Assembly: GCA_030062745.1 (NCBI GenBank)
Contig: CP099840.1
Coordinates: forward strand, 10,988,437-11,052,436
Direction: 5' to 3'
Source: Capitulum mitella
Lineage: Eukaryota > Arthropoda > Thecostraca > Pollicipedomorpha > Pollicipedidae
DNA length: 64,000 nt
Position numbers and translations under genes: made by a program. Position 1 is the stretch's first letter. Every line of letters starts with the position of its first letter. The notes beneath the pieces were generated by a model. The model did no database searches and was not told the DNA's origin. It worked only from the letters and a program-made list of their open reading frames with translations. Shown in pieces: positions 43,317 through 56,100 of this stretch.

Positions 43317-44750
43317 CAAAAGTACCCCTCTATGGTCTCAAAAACGGAAAAGCTAAAAATATGAAATTGTAAGGATAGGGTGGGACCACAAATAGTTCCA
43401 AAGCGTGCAGCTTTTTTGACCCTAGGTCAATATCTTCAAGGTCAAGTAGGGTTCGAAAAGGTCAGCTTTAGACACTCTCGGCCCGTACAGGCCATTCCGT
43501 ACAGCTTTCCGAAAGAAATGGTAAAAGGGTGAGTTGAAACGTAGAATACGGCAATTTTCATTTGCTTGATGCGTCTTGCCTGAAGATTTCGGATCAAACT
43601 CATGTCGGGTCATTGGCCTATGGCGTCATTTTTTCATTTTTTACAGATCAGATTTCGAGCAACACGGGATACTGGGCAGCTTGAGTGTAAATATGGCTGC
43701 TAAACGCGCCTTGTAGCATATTTTCAGCGAAGATAGCCAACATCGGTATATTTGATCACTTCCAGTTTACTGGCCTCCGCAAGGTCAAGAAAAATGAAGC
43801 AAGGTCGTTGAACTTGGATGAAGTTTTTGACTTAAAGTAAGCTTTATGTCAGCTGCTTGCGCTAAAGTTGTTTCGTTAAAATGAATCCCATTAAAAAATT
43901 TGATTGCTATAAAACGTAGTATATATACATGCGTATCAATCCATGCAATCTGCCAAACGTGTTTTCATTAGGGTTTTTCAATCCATATTCCATAGAAATC
44001 CACATGTTGCAAAGCATATCTGGGTCAGGTCACAAGACAGCTGACCCTGACCTTTGATGACCTTGACCTCCATTCATCCTGGTATATGTAAGCGTATCGA
44101 TGTGCACAAACGTGTTTTTATTAGTCGTTGAATGCCCATTTCATACAAACCGACTTATTGCAAAGCAAATTTGGATCAGGTCACGAAGTGGTTGACTTTG
44201 ACCTTTGATGGCCTTGAGCTGCACTGGTCCTGATATATATAAGCGTATCAGTGTGCGCAATCGTGTTTTTTTAGGGTCTATGAATGCATAGTTCGTATAA
44301 ACCGACACGTTGCAAGGCAAATCTGGATCAAGTCACAAGCTGGTTGACCTTGACCTTTGATGATCCTGATTCTCACTGACCCTGGCTTTGGTCTTGGTAC
44401 ATCCATCAGTTATACCCGAATGATGTCAGATGATAATGTTCAAACGGTAATCCTTGTAGACGCTAGTCCTAGTCCTGGTCCTAGACTAGTTACGTTAGTC
44501 GTTTCGCAAAGTTCACGTTTGTCAGCGACAACCGTTATTTTCGTTATGTTTGTTTGACTTGAAATTCTTCAAACTTCAAAAACTTCCGGCCGATTCTCGA
44601 TTTTTTGCGTCAGTCGAGTTATTAACGAGTATCGAGTTATTAACCAGTTATTAAATTGCCATAAATGCCACAAAGTAGCAGCGACCAGCGCTGATTCGTT
44701 CTCGAGATTTTCGAGAAAAACAGGTGGAGGAGGCACAAAAGTACCCCTCT
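43317..44750. mobile_element. 1.4-kb insertion flanked by a 16-bp direct repeat
   Basis: ACAAAAGTACCCCTCT occurs at 43317-43332 and again, perfectly, at 44735-44750. The enclosed 1402 bp contain AGGTCA-rich DNA and a tandem array of about 151 bp. There are no terminal inverted repeats at the inner edges. A 16-bp duplication is long for a DNA transposon and fits target-primed retrotransposition; the inserted sequence has no recognisable protein. Confidence 0.55.
43925..44400 (+). repeat. Tandem array, period about 151 bp
   Basis: The unit begins TGCAAAGCAAATCTGGATCA and contains TTGACCTTGACCTTTGATG, TATAAGCGTATC and CAAACGTGTTTTTATTAG. Unit starts are at 44008, 44159 and 44311, with a partial unit from about 43925. 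AGGTCA-type words are a constant part of the unit. Confidence 0.8.
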
Positions 44751-45055
44751 TTTAGTGCGCGTGCTTAACATGAACTTATGGACTGGACCGGCAACCCAGT
44801 AGTGTCTTTAATAGCTGAAGACCCGTTGGCCTGTGACCAAGCTTATAACTGACCCGCCTATCATTAGCCGTAATGAGGCTTGATCGCTTCGTCGCTTGGC
44901 CCCATAAGTTAAGGTGTCGAATCATCCATTCAGCTGTTAATGTTAAACAGCGCGAGAGACCGCATGTAATGATCGCATACCTTGAACAAGTAGGATATGC
45001 CTGCAAGCAACAAGCCTCAAGCCTGCAAACAACAATGTTCCCGTTTTCTTGTTGC

Positions 45056-46276
45056 TTAATCCGCCCCCCACTGGGAAGAGGGCAGTTGACCGCCCGCCCT
45101 GAGGTTTTTCTAGGACTGCGAGAGAACGAACAAACACAGCGCCATGAAACTTCCTGTACCTTTTGCATAATTATTTTTACATCTTGCGCCAAAGTTCTGA
45201 CCTCAGGTCAAGTCAGGTAGGTCTGCCGTAGGTCAGGTCAAACGGACCTATGTCCAAAAAGTTTAGCGTCTTGCAACTTTTTCGCAAAACAAGATATCAT
45301 AATAATACTTTCAGGGATTAGTGATCTTGATAGATGCAAGAAATCCGCTATTTCCGATTTTCCGAAATTTTCTGGTTTATTGACCTAAGTTCAAGCCTAT
45401 TTTTAAGACATGTCGTTTTTTCCGGAAATTGGCGGAATTTTTCATAACGTTTTTAGTGTGGAGTGAAGCAGACATCTAGTTACCGTCATTGAGCAAAGTA
45501 TCAATGACTTCCAGCCATTGACCTGAGGTCAAGTTACGAATAACTGTTTTGAGCCAAAATGCACCACCGTCAAAATCAGCGATGAATTATTCAGAATGGG
45601 TGGAAAATGGCAGAACTGGCTTGCACAAACGTAAGTAATACCATAAACCTCAAAAAGTTTAAAAAAATTGCGTATTTTGGAAATAAGCAGGCTCTCGCGA
45701 ATAAAGCTTCGCCAATTGTGTAGATTGGTGACTAATGCATTTTCCGAAACTTAAGCATGAAAAGCCATCACAAGAACCACTAAGACCAATAAAGTTTACA
45801 TGGATAGGCTTATGATACGAAAATAAAGGAACGCTAAAATTAGTTCCGGTTAATCTCTTACTGCGTCCGGCTGCGGCGCCCGCCGACAATCGGCGTGAAA
45901 AATGCCGTGTCTTGAACTCAACATTTCGGCGTATAAATTGAACAAATCAGAGAAATTAGACGTGCATCGGCATCTGAAGACCTTTACTTGTGCGTTGGTG
46001 CCTTTACCTATTCGTTATTAGTCACATTCCTTGAGATTCCGGCCGTTTCTCGGTCTCATGCAGTCTGCTATGAGAAAACATATATGGGATGTAAATTACC
46101 TTCATATCATGTAACACTAAAAATGAGATCAGCTTCGAGCTCTACTCGTCACAAGCTTTCCAACAGTGTGCTTATTTTTTTCGTGCGACCAACCGTTCGT
46201 GAGTTGGAGGGGGGCGGTCAACCGTCCCCCCCAGTCGGGCGTGATCGTCGCCAACCGACGGTCGTGCCCGGGTTAA
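45056..46276 (+). mobile_element. TTAA-bounded element, family 1, copy 2
   Basis: Starts TTAATCCGCCCCCCACTGGG and ends GTGCCCGGGTTAA, 1221 bp. It is colinear with the copy at 23285, including the palindromes near both ends and the half-site cluster at 45200-45240. Small indels shift every open frame relative to copy 1. Confidence 0.9.
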
Positions 46277-47196
46277 AGAGCCATGGAAGGAGACTCAGCA
46301 TTTGGAAAGGAGCATAGATACTGATGGATTTGGTCGGACGAGTATCAGCATCTCGATTAATCAGTTAACTTCCTGCATGAACAAGATGCAGACATTTGGT
46401 ACCACGTCAAGATGACTGAAAATTGCGTTTGCCTTGTTCGTTGATCCTGCTCAACACTCATTGGATAACAGCGGTTCGGCAAGTTGGCTGAACCACTATT
46501 ACCGCTATCTCCTACCCCTGGAAATTGTCTTCGGTTCTGAGATTGGCTGAATCTAGTTCTTTGTTTTGTTTTCGATGAGCGTTTCACATACAGTTATTTA
46601 CGTTTTACGTTGAAGAGTGCACACGGGGCCAGAATCGTGTGAATTTCGACGGAATAAGAAACATCACATTTTGACTTGAATGTTTTTATGGATCACTACT
46701 TCGCCGTATGTAACTGCCATTTTATAATTTCTTTTCAAGGAAGTTGAACATCTGTGGTTCTACTTAACAGCAATCAACACAATTTGTTGAAATCATTTTA
46801 GTGCCTGATACCAGGTGCCCGTCAAAGATTCAGGGTGACGGAACTGACCACATGTGCTGAGGTTTATGGTCGGGGATGGTGGGGTTGGGTAGAGGACTAG
46901 CACCCGATTGTTTAGATGTTTTGACATTCGGTTTATGACAATGGGTAGAAAGAAACTCTCAAATGGTATTTCATTGCCCCCTCCACAAAAATTCAAAATC
47001 TCCATACATGCCGGGCTCCATCTTTTTACGAAAAAAGGTGTGAAGTACTTGAGAGGCTTTATCATTCCTCACATGACGGCTGTCAAGGGATAATTTTAGG
47101 CACCTGTCGGCCTCCATTACTCGCTGAAGCGGTGCCTGACGACCCCCTCTCCCGCTCAGTCCACGAACGCCTCTTGAGCGCCGGCCTGTCCCGCAG
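46277..47196. other. No gene supported
   Basis: An AT-rich stretch after the TTAA element, turning GC-rich from about 47100 towards the candidate exon at 47197. The minus-strand frame of 271 codons that spans this area (46971-47786) is rich in arginine, glycine and proline where it overlaps that exon, as expected for its antisense. Confidence 0.3.
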
Positions 47197-47369
47197 GTCG
47201 CCGTGCAGACAGCCTGAGACAGCCCGGGCCGGCCACTGTCTGGGCCCGGACCGCGGCCTCGTGCAGCTGTTCGTGACACGGCAGCACGGCTGCAGCGATC
47301 TGCCGACGGTGGCCGACCTGGTGCCAGTGTACGTGCCGGCCGACCGGTCCACGGTCGTCGAAATGACCA
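47197..47369 (+). CDS. Candidate internal exon, product not recognised
   Basis: It lies between an acceptor, GGCCTGTCCCGCAG, and a strong donor, GACCA/GTGAGT. The frame reads GHCLGPDRGLVQLFVTRQHG, CSDLPTVADLVPVYVPAD and RSTVVEMT. Nearly every codon ends in G or C, matching the C6orf136-like exons. Length is 173 nt. No domain recognised and no partner exon found. Confidence 0.45.
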
Positions 47370-48420
47370 GTGAGTTGGTCCCGGTTGGCGCGCGTCGTTG
47401 GTCCCCGGTGCGGAAGATCGGAGCTCGATAATAATCCGGATCATAGTTGCCGCGCGGCCAGTCACACCGCGCCCGCACCCGTGCCTGTAACTGTCGAGGT
47501 CATGCCTGTCCGACGACATTTCTGGGTGAAACGTGCGGTGTAATTCGGACATTCGATACTGGATGAGGGATTTCTTGTAAAAGATAGCGTCACGTATGGA
47601 TTTGCACGTGATTGGGTTTATTGCATGATGAGTCTCACTCAGCTTAACTGATTGCACATCGGTGACATTCGAACATGAGTCGCACCGCGGATGATCAAAT
47701 CCAGTCCTTGTGTCACAATTAGTTTCCATGCTAACATCCTTTTTTCCATCATTTTTGCTCATTGCGGTATGTTTCTTCTTCGTCACAACAGGTTAAACTG
47801 GCGCCGAGAATTACGGCTAGCGTAGTAGTGTGATTGACAAACAGCTGTTGCGAAAAGTCCATACAAGATTGCATCCTCTTGGACGTTTATATTTGTGTGC
47901 ATATATATTTATGTAGATACATGGATAGATATATGGCCTGAGTAACACTAAACATCACAGAACAACATCAGGTAACACCAAACATGGCTTGCGATAGGGT
48001 TCTTAATAGAATTACGCAATACCAAAACGCATAACCGTAGCTTTTGAGGAAATGTAGGACACCAGTTCGTTTTTTTCTTTTTTCTTCGTTTTTCACGAAA
48101 CTCCATGCGTGCTTAATGACCACAATTAGCACACAGACACAGATGAAGGTTGTAGCGAGAGACGATTTATTTGCATGTCAAAGGTTTGCCAGGTTTTTAC
48201 TTTAAAGCTTCCCATTGACACTAACCACACATCGTGTTTCGTGATAAACAGAATGAAGTACTCTGGTGTCCTACATTTTTCCTCAAAAGCTACGGCATTA
48301 CGTTTTAGTATTGTGTAGTTGCACTAATAATTCCATCACAAGCCATGCTTAGTATTATCTGATGTTGGTCTGTGTTATCTAGTGTTACCCAGGTCATTTC
48401 ACAGCTTGATAATGCCATTC
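47370..48420. other. No gene supported
   Basis: The part after 47550 is AT-rich. CCGTAGCTTTTGAGGAAATG (about 48034) and an inverted CATTTTTCCTCAAAAGCTAC (about 48275) form a spaced inverted repeat of about 290 bp in total. Confidence 0.3.
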
Positions 48421-48421
48421 A

Positions 48422-48618
48422 CACATACACGCACACGCACACGCACGCACGCACACACACGCACATATACACACATATATATATTGACGTGCAGATGTAT
48501 TAAATATAGTACGTGCATACATATGAATGTTTATACCACGATATGAGGCGTGTTCTTTCCCTGACCTGAATCTTGATAAAAGTACCATCATTTTGGGAAC
48601 TGTGTGAATCTGCTTCAG

Positions 48619-48675
<57 letters not shown>
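48422..48675. repeat. Microsatellites: CACGCA-type and (AT)n
   Basis: CACACGCACACGCACG-type repeats run at 48422-48470, and an uninterrupted (AT)n of about 56 bases at 48619-48675. The IYIYIY open frames derive from the latter. Confidence 0.9.
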
Positions 48676-48676
<1 letters not shown>

Positions 48677-51600
48677 TATCTATATGTTATTTGGACTCGG
48701 GTCGCTTGCGAAAGATATTGTCAGACTGCAAACTGTAGGTCCTTCATATCTGCTTCACACCATAACCCAAAGTCCGTGTATATAGTGCGTCATAAATGTT
48801 ATATATACATAAATATATGCTTTTTGAACTCTGGGCGGATATCGTCAAGCTGCTAGCTGTAGGTCCTTTATAACTGCTTGTTACGGGCTACTTTGCAAAT
48901 GTCAGATCACTGAGGTAAAATAACACAATTCCCAAAACGATGATACGTATATCAAGATTCAGGTCAAGGGCAGAACACGTCTCATTTCTTGGTAATAATT
49001 ATTTCATTGGTTCAATGGGTTTTCAGCGAAACTGTAAATTACCTGGGGTGAGGCCAGTGTAGATAACATGGGTAGTGTCGGACTCCTAAACTGCGACCGC
49101 GAAAGAAAGTAATAAATGTGTTTATGTAGCCAAGTCGAGCGCCGCGTATATTGGTCCCACGCAGGTTGTCATACTTTGTACCAGAACACACAAGGACTCG
49201 CATGAGGCTTCCCATGGTGAGGTTCTCAGGTATGCCGTCCTGGCAGTATTCGGAACTTGATCAGTCAGTTGCCGGCGTAGTTTGTCCGACTAACAGAGGA
49301 AAGTGGAGCTGATGTTGTCCCATCACTGATGTGAACGCTTTAGAGTGGTATAAACCATGGACGTAAGAAACGGCAGGTTAGCATCAGCCAGAGGAGTCGA
49401 TTTATATTCTTTTGGAGTGTCCGTGCCCTACCCCTTCCTCTCAGCGTGGATCTTGACCCGTTCAAAGCTGATCCCCCCCCCGATATTTTCTGCCGGCTAA
49501 ACAAGGGAAATCGGCAGTAAGTACAAAAAGGAAGGCCGCAAATGATAAGAGACAGGCAGAAAGTGTAGAAAGAAGTATAAAATGATCTAAAACATTTAGA
49601 AAAAAGCGGCAGAGTTTGTGATCACAGGGGCACGCTGTTCAGGGGCGTCGCTGTCTATAGGTCTGTTAGTAATAAAGGCCTATGTTGATCTGAGCCCTGA
49701 CAATTCTCCTTTGGACCTTGCCAATGGTTTTTGTTAGAGGACAAATCTCATATCACAGTTTATGTAAAAAGGCCTTAGAATAACAAATGACACCAAGAAT
49801 CATGAATTTTATACAGCAGAGTGACAGTGGAGATTCAGATTCAAATTTGTCGACGCCGAGGGACCACAACAACCGCGGCTTTTCGCCTGAAACGTCAAGC
49901 TGAAGGTACAACGACGAAGAGGAAGATGAACGCTTGCTATCACTCCAACCAGTCTAGGAACACACCCGACAAATTCATATAGATCAGTCACTTCAGTGGC
50001 GCTTGGACCCCTGCAGTATTCAGTTAATCACGGGTAAAGGTCCAATGGCGGGTGCTGTTGACTCAAGAATTGGTGACAATATGGACCCCACTTGTGGATA
50101 CTCGCTTTTGTGGTCGGCACCCACGGGCGATCCACGTGGCGATCCACAGGCACGTGTTTTGATTTGGACTCGGGGGCATTCAAGTGCCGTCAGAAATGAC
50201 CCAGGCGGCTGAAATGTAGTGGGTAGGTAGATCAGCACTAGAGTTATCCAACAATACCCCACATGATGGGCAAAGTTCAACGGGCCACGTGCAGCGCACG
50301 TGCGCCCCTTTTTACTCCTCTGTTTTTCTTATGGGCCAATTGCCAGGACGCGAACGGCGCAGTTTGGTGCAATGATGGATTGGAAAGGTGGATGGGCAGC
50401 TGAGCGATCAACGTCGATGGATTAAGGCCGAAATAGGGGTGCAGCATGCACATGAAGCGCGAGATGCCCAAGAATAACACCTCTCCTTCATTGTCGCAAA
50501 AGTATTTCCACTGGATGCTGAAAATTGGCAGGCAGGAACACGTCATACCTGTCATTCGATACATGTGGCTGTTTTGAACGCCAATGGCTCCAGTCTGGTG
50601 TGTGCGAGACGCACGTGCTGAGTAATTCCCGTTTGCCATTCAGGCGTTCGGTTTTGGGAACCGTTGACGCTGGAAGCGCCAAATTTTGTTGTAGGCTGCA
50701 ATTTGCAAAGCCACAAACACCGTTAAGGACAGTCGAGATTTAGGGCATCAGTGGCAATATGCCATCCATTTGAACGTGCAACGTGTAGGACTTGGGATCC
50801 TCCGTTTGCGGGAAGTTTGTGATAACCAAGATACCTTTTATGATACCTACCTTCGCACTTTTATTTCGATGAAGATACTAAGGGGATGCACAGGTTTGCG
50901 TGCGATACAAACCTTGGATTTTGACCCCAAACCAACCGTGTAAGGCGCTGGTTTGCCTCTAGTTGGTATAAGGTGACAAGCTAACAACCACTCCTGAAAA
51001 AAGCATGTTATCTTCTCACCTTCGACCTAGTACCGATCTTCAACTATACTGGCTAAGCCACAGTTAGCCAGGTGCGTCGCCACAGATTTTCGATAGGAAG
51101 GAGGAGGACCTCTGCTTTAAAGACTGTACATTTTTCACAATACTGGCGCTATAGTTGAAAAAAGTGCAGCCCCTCATCTAAAAACGTTTAAACATTTTTC
51201 GGCACGTTCTGTGGTGGAAACGCAAAATTGTCCCCAAAAAGCGGAAACAAGGAAAAGGTGAGGGGAAAGGGGGCGCTTCCTCCCGCTGACAGAATTCCCT
51301 CCCTACACTCCCCTCAACAAAAGTATCATAGGGGAGTCCTTTTCATCATCTATATAACCTGGCGCTATTACAAAATTCCACTTCATGGGTCACTTGCATT
51401 GACCACAACGGGGCTAAAACCTAGCCTCCCAATCATGCGGCTTCTAAAAATTGGAAGCTCAACATGAATGGGGAGGGGCCTCAGTCATGCCTGGGAGCCT
51501 GCCCCCTCCCCCATACCTTCACCGGTTAAAGGAGGCCCTGAATTACGGCCATGTACTCAGACAGAAGAAAATAATTGCCCTCACGTACGGGAAGGGACCT

Positions 51601-51751
51601 AGTAACGCACACCCAAGAATGAAACAACGACAATGCGTAAACTATGGCATTTTCACATTCATAATGCGGAGAACATGAAGCTCACTTAATGGCCTACAAA
51701 ATGTAGAGAGGAAAAGGATCTTAAAGAAAAGATAAAGCTGATGCACTTATT
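48676..51751. other. No gene supported
   Basis: TTTGGACTCGGGTCGCTTGC (48690) and TTTTGAACTCTGGGCGGATA (48822), each followed by a GTAGGTCCTT word, suggest two diverged tandem units. A minus-strand frame of 120 codons (50277-50639) contains WKYFCDNEGEVLFLGI but has no splice or family support. G-tracts occur at 49470 and 51250. Confidence 0.3.
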
Positions 51752-52977
51752 TTAACCCGCGCACGACCGTCGGTCCGTCCCGAACACCGTCGACTGGGGG
51801 GGGGGGCACTTGACTGCCCCCCCTCTAACTCACGAACGGTTCGTCGCACGATAAAAATAAGCACACCGTTGGAACGCCCGTCACGAGTAGAGCTCGAAAC
51901 TGGTCTCATTTTTAGTTTTAGATAATATGTAAGCCAATTTATGCCCTATATATGTTTTCTCATAGCCGACTGCATGAGACCGAGAAATGGCCTGAATCTC
52001 AAGGGCTGTGACTAATAACGCATAGGTAAAGGCACCAGCGCACAAGTAAATGTCCGCGGATGCCGATACACGTCTAATTTCCTTAGATTTGTTCAATATA
52101 TACGCCGAAACGTTGAGTTAAAGACACCGTAATTCTCCCGTCAGGCGTCACTGTGCGCCGCTGCCGTATGCGGTACCAAATTGACGGGAACTAATTTTAG
52201 CGTTCCTTCATTTTTGCGAAAAAAGACAATCTATGTAAATTTGATTGATCTTTGTGGTTCTTGTGATGGTTTTTCATGCTTAAATTTTGGAAAAATTGAT
52301 TAGTTGCTAATCTACAAAGTTGGCGGAGCTTTATTCGCGAGAGCCTGTTTGTTTGCAAAATATGCTACTTTTTCAAACTTTTTGAGGTTCCTGGTATTAC
52401 TTACATCTGTGCAAGCTAGTTGTGCCATTTTCTACCCATTCTGAGTAATTCATCGTCGATTTTGACGGCGGTACATTTTGGCCCACTTCAGTTATTCGTG
52501 ACCTGACCTCAGGTCAATGGCTGGAAGTCACTGATACTTTGCCCAATGACGGTAACTAGATGTCTGCTTCACTCCACACTAAAAATGTGATGAAATATTC
52601 CGTCAATTTCAGAAAAAACGGCGATATGTCTTAAAAATGGGCTTGACCTTAGGTCAATGACCCGGAAAATTCCGAAAAATCCGAGATAGCAGATTTGTTG
52701 CATCTATCACGATCACTAATCCCTGAAAGTATTATTAAGATATCTTGTTTTGCGAAAATGTTAGAGGACGCTAAACTTTTTTTGACTTAGGTCTGTTTGA
52801 TCTGGTCTAGGTCAGGCACCTGACCTGACCTGAGGTCAAAATTTTGACACGAGACGTAAAATTGATGGAGCAAAAGGTACACAAAGTTTTGTGACTCTGC
52901 GTTTGTTGGTTCTCTCGCAGTCCCAGAAAAACCTCAGGGGGGCAGTCAACTGCCCCCCCCAGTCGGGGACGGGTTAA
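51752..52977 (-). mobile_element. TTAA-bounded element, family 1, copy 3
   Basis: An inverted copy running from TTAACCCGCGCACGACCG to CAGTCGGGGACGGGTTAA, 1226 bp. It is colinear with copies 1 and 2 on the opposite strand. The palindromes sit at 51795-51825 and 52935-52962, and the half-site cluster at about 52800-52845. Confidence 0.9.
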
Positions 52978-54307
52978 TGGAAGTACTCAAACATATGGAT
53001 TATAAGAACTCTGTGCCCTAATGTCGCACAGCCAGGCCTCCTCAAAGGGCACATTTTGAAAGCAGCCTTTGATTGTTAAACTAATGGCCAGCCGCAGATC
53101 CAGGACGTTAGCACGGGAGGGACACGCTGCCAACAAGGGATGAGGAGGGCACGGAGTCGCATAAGCTCAAAGTTCTCCGCGAAATGGAACTGTTTCCCGA
53201 AAAATCTAAAAAGACAAAAAACAGGGTTCGTGTCCTGCGTTTTGTTTTCTCTCTCATCCACCCCATCCGCGTTCAGTGAGGCGTTGAGTAACGGTGGGGG
53301 TCCGGTCAAGATCACATTATGCTTTCTGGAGTCTCATGGAAGGAGCGCCGGCCGTAAAACCGTTGCTATGGACTACCTGCCAATTCCTGATGGTGGGGAA
53401 TGGCATTGGACAACTAATATGCTTGTTGAGTTTCACTTTACGTGACGTAGGGCTAAAGATCCAGTCAATTTACTGTTAAAAACTGCTCGTATCGACGTTC
53501 CTTTCAAAAACTGTAAATGTTGAACACAGCGCAGTGCAAAACACAAAAAAGAGTACGGAGAGCGCAACACTCCCCTTAATGTTTTCGAAAGATGCCCCAC
53601 AACGACTGCTGTCTTTGCTCTGAAACTTTGCGTATGCGAGTATTGAACTTTTTACGCGTTGTCTGAAGAAGGTTCTCGAGAGCACATCACGAACAAGCAA
53701 CGTTACGGCGACGGTTCTCATCGTGTGACAAATATTTAAGAATTTTACGGTATTACGTCTCCCTCGGCATTAAACGCGCGTAAGTCATGGTGTCGGTGAC
53801 CTCTGTACTGCCGTCCTTATTTGGGTCAAGATTGTCTTAGGCCAAAGTTATGAATGGGGGTTCCTGGCATCTCCACTTTTTGTTGACTTTGGAGGAATCA
53901 TGATGTAATCGGAAACGGTGATTTGTGTACCAATAATGGTCTAAGTCCTTATTCGTTCGCGCCCTTTATGCTGCGCTTCACGAGATCCAATGAAAACCAA
54001 AACTAACCGACAAGGCCTCCTTTGAGGTTGCCAGTAAGGCTACCATGTGACCTGAAGGGCTCAGACTGGTCATGTTCCTAAAAGACCAAACTACACACGC
54101 TCGTTTTTTGCTGCGTTGCTCAGTCAGGTTTAGAAATGTCTTGGGTTTCGTAAAAAAGGCGTTATGTGGAATACCAAATGGCGTATACTGGCATATTGGT
54201 GAGGGATAAAGCCTTCGACAGACAATATTAGTAAAAAAATAAACTTCCCGAGAGCTTTTGGCAAGTGAAGTATCAGTTTGTTTCGAACAGTATTCACATT
54301 ATTGTTT

Positions 54308-54392
54308 TGTGGTCAAGCGCTACGAAATTCACAGTTTGTGGCCAAGACGAGTCGAGACCACATACTGTGAACTTTGTAGCGCGAGACCACAA
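54308..54392. repeat. Imperfect 39-bp inverted repeat (hairpin)
   Basis: TGTGGTCAAGCGCTACGAAA..TTCACAG (54308 onward) pairs with CTGTGAACTTTGTAGCGCGA..CCACA (ending 54392), about 80 percent identical with a short loop. No flanking target duplication was seen. Confidence 0.55.
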
Positions 54393-56040
54393 AACCATTT
54401 AGTGTATGACTGTAGCGCGCGACACATGAAAAAAATCGAGGCTGGTAATTGAAAACACAATTTATCACAACTCAGTGTAATAATTCTGCAGTTACTAACT
54501 ATTTAGGCGATTCAGGCTTTCTGTTCTCTCAGTGTCGTTCTCTCATTGCTTCTTCAGCATGTCTACTGTGGCCAGTGCGGTGACCTAGCCAAGCCTCGGT
54601 CGTGGTGCTGTCATCAGCAAGGAGTGCCTTAACTGCACTTTCAATGTCAACTTAAACATGTAATGAATGGGTGAAGGGGGCTACGTGAGCTGCATTTTTG
54701 ATCCGTGTGTGTAGTTACAATGCTGAAACACATGCTTACTGCGCGTGTTTTTAGTTGGATTGTGTAAAGGACTTTCTGGGGGGAATGTGGTTTCTCCACC
54801 CTCAAAAAATGGTCAAGATGCCTGAGGAACGATTGACATAATACAAAGACTTGCTGACGGAGTCAATAGTCAAAAGGAACTTTTTAGTCCATAGGCCTTG
54901 AACAGGTTAAATGGAGCCACGTGACCTGGACGCTTCGCTGTTAGAGTTGTCGTGTGATCTACTGACCACGCACTGCAAGTTGTGGTCACCGTCCACAAAC
55001 AAATCTGTTAGTGACTTTTTCTTCATGACACAAGAAGCAATGGCAAGCTATCTTCGGTTGTACGCTAAATTAATTTACTTTCAATATATTGAAAACAAAC
55101 GTATGTAGCTATGGAACGTAAAGTCATACGTTGTTCGGAACACATGTGCAAATGACGCACACTGCAGCAAAACTCAGAATCATAGCCATTTGCATGATAT
55201 TTGTAGAGGTTAATTTAACTGGCCAGCGAGACGCGTGTTTTTACCTCCTTCTAGCACACAATTGGAAAAACATGCACTGAACACAAATGCACGAGGTCAT
55301 TTCACATCGAAACGAGCAATGATACATCAAACGTGGTTTCGTGAGCCGATTTTGAAAATCATGTTATGTAATCAGCCATATCTTCCAAATGCACTTACGG
55401 CACCGGAACGCATATCATCCCCCATCCGTTGCAGCACAGAATAACGCGTCCGATAGTCAATTAGCTAACTCGAATGTTGTTTTGCGCGACAGCCACAGTG
55501 ATTTACCTTCTCTTTGTGGATTTTTAGGTGCTGTTAGTCAATAGGGTCCTTTCCCCTACACTCTTCCCAATGGTATAATAGGGGGACGCGTCCCTCCCTT
55601 TTTTTGGCGACACCCATGCTATTAGCACGAGCACTGATGGCACATCATAACGCCGCCTGGTCTAGACATTCATCTCTCGCCTGCCGGATCTAAGTTAGTG
55701 TTGCAGTGAACAACGTCACCTTCCATAAACATGAGGTCTGTCTGAATTATATTTGATATTTCCTCGCATCTGGACAAAAACGGCATATTGCTCTGTTCAC
55801 CAATCGCAGCGCAGATGGCAACATGCGCCACCCTCACTGAGAACAATATATAAAACTTGCATCTCATCCTGTTTGTATTGCTGCGGCACAGCGTTCCGGC
55901 AAAGGCTGATCACATTCTGACCCCGCACGCCGTTCCGACCTCAATGATCGGTCACATGACCGCCGCCGGCCAAGGGTCGGCGTCCGCAGACCCCCGGGCC
56001 ACATGACGGCCAGCTCCACGTGCAAAGCGCGCGTCCAGCC

Positions 56041-56100
56041 TTATAAATATGGCGTCGCGACGCACTGAACGCATACGGTCACCCGAACGCAAATAACTGA
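56041..56100 (+). promoter_or_regulatory. TATA-like site downstream of CpG-rich DNA
   Basis: TTATAAATA at 56041-56049 follows about 100 bp of CpG-rich sequence (55950-56038). No good initiator lies at the usual 30-base distance; a TCA occurs 37 bases downstream. The first ATG downstream opens only a 10-codon frame. Tentative. Confidence 0.25.

Noticed and set aside
46971-47786. Longest open frame of the window, 271 codons on the minus strand
   Set aside because: Its central part is Arg/Gly/Pro-rich low-complexity antisense to a splice-bounded, codon-biased plus-strand exon (47197-47369). The flanks are AT-rich with no splice or motif support.
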